From positions 124,001-188,000 of the forward strand of contig JAJJXM010000079.1 in assembly GCA_024516155.1 (NCBI GenBank): a DNA stretch of 64,000 nucleotides, written 5' to 3'. Origin of the DNA: Pyronema omphalodes (Eukaryota > Ascomycota > Pezizomycetes > Pezizales > Pyronemataceae). The notes beneath the pieces were generated by a model, which did not search any database, was not told where the DNA came from, and worked only from the letters and a program-made list of their open reading frames with translations. Both the position numbers and the translations under genes were made by a program. Shown here one piece after another: positions 57,809-64,000 of the stretch. Every line of letters begins with the position of its first letter. The stretch's first letter is position 1.

Positions 57809-57879
57809 GACCACAGCAGGGATCGAACCTGCAATCTCTTGATTCGTAGTCAAGCGCCTTGCCATTGGGCCATGCGGCC
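57809..57879 (-). tRNA. tRNA-Arg (anticodon ACG)
   Basis: 71 nt, no intron, CCA not encoded. The acceptor stem GGCCGCA/TGTGGTC pairs fully with two G-U pairs. The anticodon arm is CTTGA-CTACGAA-TCAAG with anticodon ACG (reads CGN arginine codons after A34 is changed to inosine). The T arm is GCAGG-TTCGATC-CCTGC with the GGTTCGATCC B box. The D arm has one weak pair. Confidence 0.93.
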
Positions 57880-60226
57880 AGGTTATATAAGCGCTGTGAA
57901 TTTACATTTATAAAGCATTTTACACACATTACATACATATGTTTTCACTTGTAAATATGACTGAGACGATTTCATTGGTAAAAATGTTTATTGCTCATCT
58001 TGAGAGGACCTCCAATGCTCAAGTGACAGTGAAATTATCAAAGAACGTTTGGTTGGTCAGGGAGTAACCTCACAGGGTTAGACTATGCAAGGCGCTGAAG
58101 AAAAAACGCCACCGACTACCACATCATTCGCTACCAGCACTAGGTGCCATTCTTTACAACCACATCTGGCGCTTGAAAACCATGTCATCACAGCTACATT
58201 TCATTCTTTTTCAATCACCTCTTGCTTGTCAACCATTTTTCGTGAATTATTTTGATAGCTGATGGTCGCACACAAGATCACCGTACATTCGAGCGCTATC
58301 TTAGATTTGCCGCAATACTTAGCCATAACATATCGCCTTTAACACAAAACTTATTATTTATCAGCGTTTTATTACAGGAAACAAAGACCCCACAAAGGAG
58401 CTCCAATAGCTTTCGGGTAAGCAGTCGGAGGGGTTGCTGATATATAGCTGTCATGCAAGCTGTGAGAACAGCTGTTAAAGAGCTTGAGCTGCTAATAACC
58501 CGATTAGGGCACTACCCTCTGTCTTCCATCTCTGTTAACCCCGCATACTTAAACCTCCAATTTCAATCAGGGCACATCGTATTTCAGCCTTCCCCACACA
58601 AAGACAAGGTTATCTGTAGCCGGAATTCAATTTGAACCTTCATTGTCCTCCACAAACGTCGTAGTTCAATACTGCCTCTGTATCTCAGGCGACCCAGAAG
58701 CCCGTCCTAAACTTCGTTCATGTTATCGGTCGATAAGAACTAACCGAAATTACGGTAACCTGGATCTTCTACCATGAGTTGAATATAGAGGTTTTCGACA
58801 ACTGCACTTATTTCGCCCCTTCTAGAAGCTGGAAAACGTGTGATGTGGAATCCGTAAAGATGTGTGAAGGCTTCGTAGAGAACCAACCGAGTCAGGATAA
58901 TTTGTGAGAGTTTTCATGTTCCCACGCAGCTGTAAGATTGTTTTGTGCAAAAGTCGGTAGATGCATGTGGTTAGCGGAAAACCTTTTGCGCCTTTGGTAT
59001 TCAGCGGCTTAGCCTGGTGGAAGCTTCAGTCATAGGCTGCATTTTCGCCGTGCTGAAACCTCCAGGAGACCGGTGAATGACCCGGCCTCGTAGGAACTTC
59101 TCGTCATATTTCCATACACTGTGCCTGATATGCACCTACTGACAGTTAGCTAGCACCCGCTTTTTTGTCTAGATTTATCCTAGACTAGCTGGATGCTTTG
59201 ACCCTACCATCAAAGCTGTTAGCTATTGCAGTTGTGAAGTTTTTGTTTATGCGAATGACGACTGTGGCTGAATTGCCTGAATATTGACAAGCAGTTTGTT
59301 CCTTTAAACATAAGTAAGGACTGACATATCAACAACTACACAAAGATGTACGGGGCAGCAAAAGACTTCTGATATTTTCCAAAACTTCTAGACTATGGCC
59401 TTTATTCTGTTTACCATATTCTAAGTGTTGGCGTAAGGAACATACAAGTAACCTTGTTTTCTTTCACCGGCGGCTTTTTGTTTGCACATCATGGCTGTTC
59501 ATCTACCTACACCTGCTTTATATATGCACTACAATATAAGGTGGCGGCGTATTGTAGCTACCGCAGCACAAATCACCATCAAGCCATGCATGGCTTACAG
59601 GTCAACACAATCTGTTTGTAAACTCCTGCCTGGAACATCGTCCTATGTAGTTTTTGAGCCGTTCTAGGGTTAACGTCTGCAAGGGGATCTGTATAAAAAG
59701 CCTCTGAACTTCACGTGGTACCTTAAGGAAGACGGCAATAATATGCAAGGATGATGTATCCTTACATGGCGTCAAGTCAAAGTCATCCGGATTTTACAGG
59801 GCTTAGGGTAATTATTTAACGTTTAGCGCTGACGCTGGACGATAGGCAGACCGTTATATGTAAAATTGAAATGGTTAGCTTGGGATCATGTTGTTTTTTT
59901 GCATGAACGGGTTTCACATGTGTGGTTATCAACCTGTCGTCGGAGAAACGTTGAATAGTCATTGCGAACGTTAAGCCATCCGCGATCAGCCAAATTCATC
60001 CAGCTGATTGGATTCCAGTCTAGCTTCAAATTCATCCAATATTGGATCCATATAGGTCAGCACATTCATGGCGTTATGATTTTCTACCGAGAACATAGCG
60101 ATCACATTACAACTATTTCGAACTTCCAAAGAGCAACGAGATGGAATAAACGACAGGCATCCCAGGACAGAAGAATCGGAATAGTCTGAATAATAATTTG
60201 TAACTTAAGATTTCTTACAGAAACCC
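57880..60226. other. gene-poor region between tRNA and alcohol dehydrogenase
   Basis: About 2.3 kb; short ORFs only (58252-58440, 59482-59667), no recognised features. Confidence 0.4.
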
Positions 60227-61673
60227 CTATTTCCAGATCAGGATTGGCTTAATAACGCTCCCGTCCTCCATCGCATGGAGTGCCTTCTGAAAGTCCGCCG
60301 CCTAATCACTAATTAGCACTCGTTAAGCTTGTCTATGATTGTTGGTCATTCATACCGGATATTCCTTAACCAACCGATCGAAGGGTAAATGACCATCTCG
60401 GTACATTTGGATCATTTTCGGAATATGCTAAACACAGTAGGTATCAGCATATGTTTTCACCGACGCCTGTAAATGCCATGCACTTGAAAGTCCTACCTCC
60501 GACGGAATAGAATCTCCCTCAACACATCCGAGAATCTGCTGTCCCGATGTCATAAGTTTATCGGCATGAAATTTATAATCCCCAGAGCAAATTCCAATAA
60601 TAATTAGCTTTCCTCTCCTACTTAGAAATTTCATAGCCGAATTAAATAACGGCTCATAACCGGTAGTATCAGCCACAACGGTTGCACCTTTCTTTAAAGT
60701 AATCCCCATAACCTCCTTCTCAACATCTGTTTTCGAGGTGTTGATTCCGTGAGTAGCTCCTAGCTCTAAGGCTAAGTCAATACGATTCTGTACCCTGTCG
60801 ATAGCGATGATAGTTTTGCAGCCCATATACTTCGCCGCCTATTTTTCCCAAAATCAGCATTTCCGCTCCCAAAATCCGCCTGAACAACCAAGTAACAGCA
60901 AGGCCAAAAACACAAAACAATCGAATTCCACACATACCATAACCGCACTCATACCCACCGCGCCAAGTCCCATAACCACAACTCTATCCATCTGTCCAAC
61001 TTTGGCAATATTAATCATCGCCCCAGACCCCGTTTGAATCCCACACCCCAAAGGCGCAAACAATCTCAGTTCTTCCTCCGTCAACAAATCCCCAACATTA
61101 ACAACACTACTTTCCGCCACTATCGAAAAACTCGAAAAGCTACTTTGTCCAAAGATTTGTCCTTTGATAGATTCTCCGGATGATGAAATGAAGTATCCAT
61201 CAGTTCCTGTTAGGTTTGGTTGGAAATCCTCACAGAACCCGGGATGCCCGGAGATACATTGTTCGCAGGCTTGACAGTACTTGAAGGATAGGAGGACTTT
61301 ATCACCGATTTTGTGGGAGGTGACGGAGCTTCCTAGGGCCCGGATGTAACCGGAACCTAAAAATTTCGTTGGGGAATGGTGATTAGTTAACCGAGATTTT
61401 ACCCCAAAACAAAAACAGGAGAATGGAGGATAGATTGAACTTACCTTCGTGACCTAGAACAGTGGGTTTTGGAGGGGACCCATCGGCAGTGGGTATCAGG
61501 GATAAAGCAATGTCGGTATGACAAATACCGGTGGCGATGATTTCGACAACGAGCTCGTGGGGCCCTGGGGTTGGTAATGTAACATGCTCCAAATTCCAAT
61601 TAGGTTCCTTTTTCCCCTCCGTGGTGGTTTTGTAGGGATGGGAAACAATAGCGAGGGCGGTTTGTGCAGTCAT
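60227..61673 (-). CDS. zinc-dependent alcohol dehydrogenase (benzyl/aryl-alcohol type, MDR family)
   Basis: NAD(P)-dependent oxidation of an alcohol to an aldehyde. Five exons: 61673-61445, 61356-60938, 60838-60497, 60427-60356 and 60301-60227; 378 aa. The four introns are 54-99 bp, all GT-AG, the last with a TGCTAAT branch point. Catalytic-zinc motifs are ATGICHTD and GHEG. The structural-zinc lobe is CQACEQCISGHPGFC (C-x2-C-x2-C-x7-C). The Rossmann core is VVVMGLGAVGMS followed by the acidic strand end IAIDR. The C-terminus DGSVIKPILIW is family-typical. The sequence looks closest to fungal and bacterial aryl/benzyl alcohol dehydrogenases, but the substrate cannot be read from sequence. ATG 61673 gives the standard MDR N-terminus. 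Confidence 0.9.
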
Positions 61674-62720
61674 GATGTCGCTGGTTCCGATTCTGATGTC
61701 TGATGTCTGATATTTGATGATTTGGTTCTGATGATACGCTTCCGATGCCGATAAATATCAATCAACACCCAATCCAGATATCTTCCGCAGCGGGGAATCT
61801 GGTAGTTTAAATACCCCATCTCATCCCTCGATTTTTTTGCCATACGTTACATCAACATGTTCGTAACATATACATTAGTATAGTATGGTATGGTATTTCT
61901 TTAATCCATCCGATACACCAAGTCTCGGATTCATTCGTCAACGATTCCATACGTATTTCCAAATCGGGGGATGCGGGGTAAGATGAAGGTGGTGCCTGCT
62001 TGTATAACATTTTCACCGGGGTTACCCACTCCCGCGACCCCGCTAAAACATGGATTCCCCAGATTCCGAGGGGTTGGTACTATGGTACAGCATCGTACAG
62101 CATGGTTCAGCAAAGTAAAGCATGGTAAAGCTTGGTTCAAATCCAGTTTTTCCTATTCACCCCATTCACGCAACGGGGAAATGCGGACTCCGTATAAAAC
62201 CCGCGGGGAAAGAAGATTTCTTCCCCCGGAATGTGGATTTGTCAGCGCAACTTCCTGATTGGGTTTGGAAATACACCACCTCACCCCGGTCAAAGGTTGG
62301 AGAATGGAGATATGATGGATAGGTTTACTATAGACGATTCTTGGAAAAGTTGTTTAGAAAACGGAGATGGAGTAGCTGGGAGACCGTAACCGTTGCTATA
62401 AAGCCCATTAACTCTAGCGAGTGATGAGTGGGAAGGGTACCACGCGATGTCACATTTTCATGTGAACGAGTGATACCGCATGACTAGTGAAGATGATATT
62501 TCGTAATTATAAGATAATCGAAGACAGTAACACTGTCTATATACCAATGATATACTAGATAGATTTTACAAAAAGCTTCAGTAAATTTAATACCTGAAGT
62601 ATCCTTCAAATTCGAGACATGTTAGCCCGTGCCTGCATCATAAACCCCATCGCCGAATTCTCCATCGGATAGCCTTCACCCCATACTCCCCCCCCTTCCA
62701 CTCACACAACACACATTCCC
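61674..62720. other. upstream region of the alcohol dehydrogenase
   Basis: Probable promoter. It includes an imperfect tandem of GGTAMAGCATSGT-like words (about 62092-62135). No gene supported. Confidence 0.4.
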
Positions 62721-62876
62721 ATGCATCCCTTTACCATGAGTCCCCACAAACAACTCTGGGCCGAACAGACCTTCAACCTCAACCGCGTGTCTCCTACAGA
62801 TCGACAAGAAGATCATCTTGGAGATCTCGCAGCCAAAAACCCGGTCAAGATGAGCTTTACCGTTACCTTTACTTAA
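62721..62876 (+). CDS. possible small ORF, 51 aa
   Basis: ATG CAT CCC TTT to TAA, 51 residues (MHPFTMSPHKQLWAEQ...). It is preceded by a C/A-rich leader like those before true fungal starts and uses C/G-ending codons more than the flanks. No family recognised. It could be a first exon; no clear donor was identified. Confidence 0.3.
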   Translation: MHPFTMSPHKQLWAEQTFNLNRVSPTDRQEDHLGDLAAKNPVKMSFTVTFT

Positions 62877-63983
62877 GATTTTCCACCACACGGTATGTAT
62901 ATAGGTATCGTCCGGATATTTTCGGCTGGACGGTTTAAAACAGATTTTCCGTCCGAGAGCGGGTCCACAGTGTTGGTGTTGGTGATGAGATAAGGAAGCG
63001 TGCCTATGTTGATGATGGAAAAGCTAAGGAAACATCAAAGCGGAAGATAAACCGACGGATGCACTGATGGATTAGAATTAGAGCGCACCCTACTGTCAAT
63101 AATCTCGCGTGGTAACCGAAACCCGAAAAAAAAACAATCGTGGTAAGGCGAGGACGGCGAAAAAAAACTACAGTATCCGGGATTCCCGTCTGGTCACCCA
63201 CGACAGTACTAGCCAGACGATATCATGCTTAAATAGCGCAGAGCGGACGGGATGCGTTGTATTCATGATTCTATGACCGTAGCTATTTGTGACTTTCTAC
63301 AAAAACCTATATACGATTACAAAAACACTATTTCGCATGTTTTGTATGTATCTCTCCCATCGCTTTACGTCTCGCGTTATATCTTCCTCCCGCTGGTGGA
63401 AGGTTGTCTTAAACACCTATGTCTCTCATTTCCTCCGGTCGGCCCCTTCTCTCTTCTGGAGATCCCCTTCACCCCATGTCACATCCCGTCGCATCCCGTC
63501 GGAAGTTGGTTGGAACATGATCACGTAACCCAAATCACAGGCGGAACCAGAATCCCTACCATATCACCATCCAAAACCTATCACCAAAAGCAAAAGCAAA
63601 ACAATCCTTCCTCATCCCGCTTCCGTAGCGATATCGCGTCTCGCCGAACTGATTCAAAAACAGCATGAGATGTCTTGACTTGTAATATCTCGGCAGTTAT
63701 AGAATAACATACATACGGCACCTATATGCCATCCTCGACACTTATTCGACGCGAATTCGGCAGACTCGGTAGCTCGTTGGCGTTGCATCAAGGCTGACTG
63801 GCTGGAATTCGGTAACTTCCGCATAGTCCCGGGTCTGCCGTTTCCTTCGTTTCCTCCGTTTCTTCCGCCTGTGTCGCGCTATGGGGAGCTATGTATGGGA
63901 GCTATAGTGGGACTCTATGTACTATCGCGCTATAGGGTGCCTGGTGTGCCCCTTTCAACAGCCGACGGAAACGGTGGGCATCG
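62877..63983. other. intergenic
   Basis: ORF 63252-63668 (138 codons) has no recognised motif and irregular composition; no gene supported. Confidence 0.35.
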
Positions 63984-64000
63984 CAACAGCAACAGCAACA
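63984..64000 (+). repeat. (CAACAG)n simple repeat at window edge
   Basis: About three units reaching the right edge. It may be the start of a glutamine-rich coding stretch or a microsatellite continuing beyond. Confidence 0.5.

Noticed and set aside
62676..62891. 71-codon minus-strand ORF
   Set aside because: Antisense to the better-supported 51-codon plus-strand ORF; no motif.

Overview
The window is nuclear DNA of a filamentous ascomycete (Pezizomycotina-like). The evidence is short 50-125 bp GT-AG introns with TACTAAC-like branch points, a HeLo/NB-ARC/TPR NOD-like receptor, a divergent FET3-FTR1 iron-uptake pair with fungal GATA sites, and Ty1/copia, Ty3/gypsy and Tad/I-like LINE retrotransposons. 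I cannot place it to genus.

Layout. 1-5.6 kb is a nested transposon block: the 5' end of a gypsy element (LTR plus frameshifted gag, running off the left edge) sits inside an older copia element. 6.3-11.4 kb is an island of ordinary genes: cytosolic tyrosyl-tRNA synthetase, a mitochondrial Qri7/OSGEPL1-type tRNA-modification enzyme and a coiled-coil protein of unknown role. 13.2-23.9 kb is one NOD-like receptor gene on the minus strand, cut in two by a 6.66-kb LINE with a perfect 13-bp target-site duplication. The HeLo and NB-ARC part lies at 21.9-23.9 kb and the TPR array at 13.2-15.3 kb; without the insertion the reading frame closes exactly. 26.2-31.9 kb is a complete, young-looking copia element with one 1493-aa polyprotein and near-identical LTRs.

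34.5-39.4 kb holds a divergently transcribed FET3-type ferroxidase and FTR1-type iron permease, the two halves of high-affinity reductive iron uptake. Their 1.66-kb shared promoter carries three exact ATCWGATAA sites, as expected for Fep1/SreA-type iron-responsive GATA repression. 39.5-57 kb is gene-poor and relic-rich: a lone copia-Gag-like ORF, a 9-bp-repeat ORF, a two-copy unclassified repeat, a decayed second copy of the NOD-like receptor, and a 5'-truncated LINE with a 15-bp target-site duplication. At 57.8 kb there is a tRNA-Arg(ACG), and at 60.2-61.7 kb a five-exon zinc alcohol dehydrogenase. The rest, to 64 kb, has little recognisable content.

The most interesting object is the interrupted receptor and its nearly identical 42-aa TPR repeats, which vary at only a few positions per unit, together with its decayed paralogue 30 kb away. 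Exon boundaries come from splice motifs and family knowledge; LTR and repeat ends come from termini and duplications. No homology search could be run.
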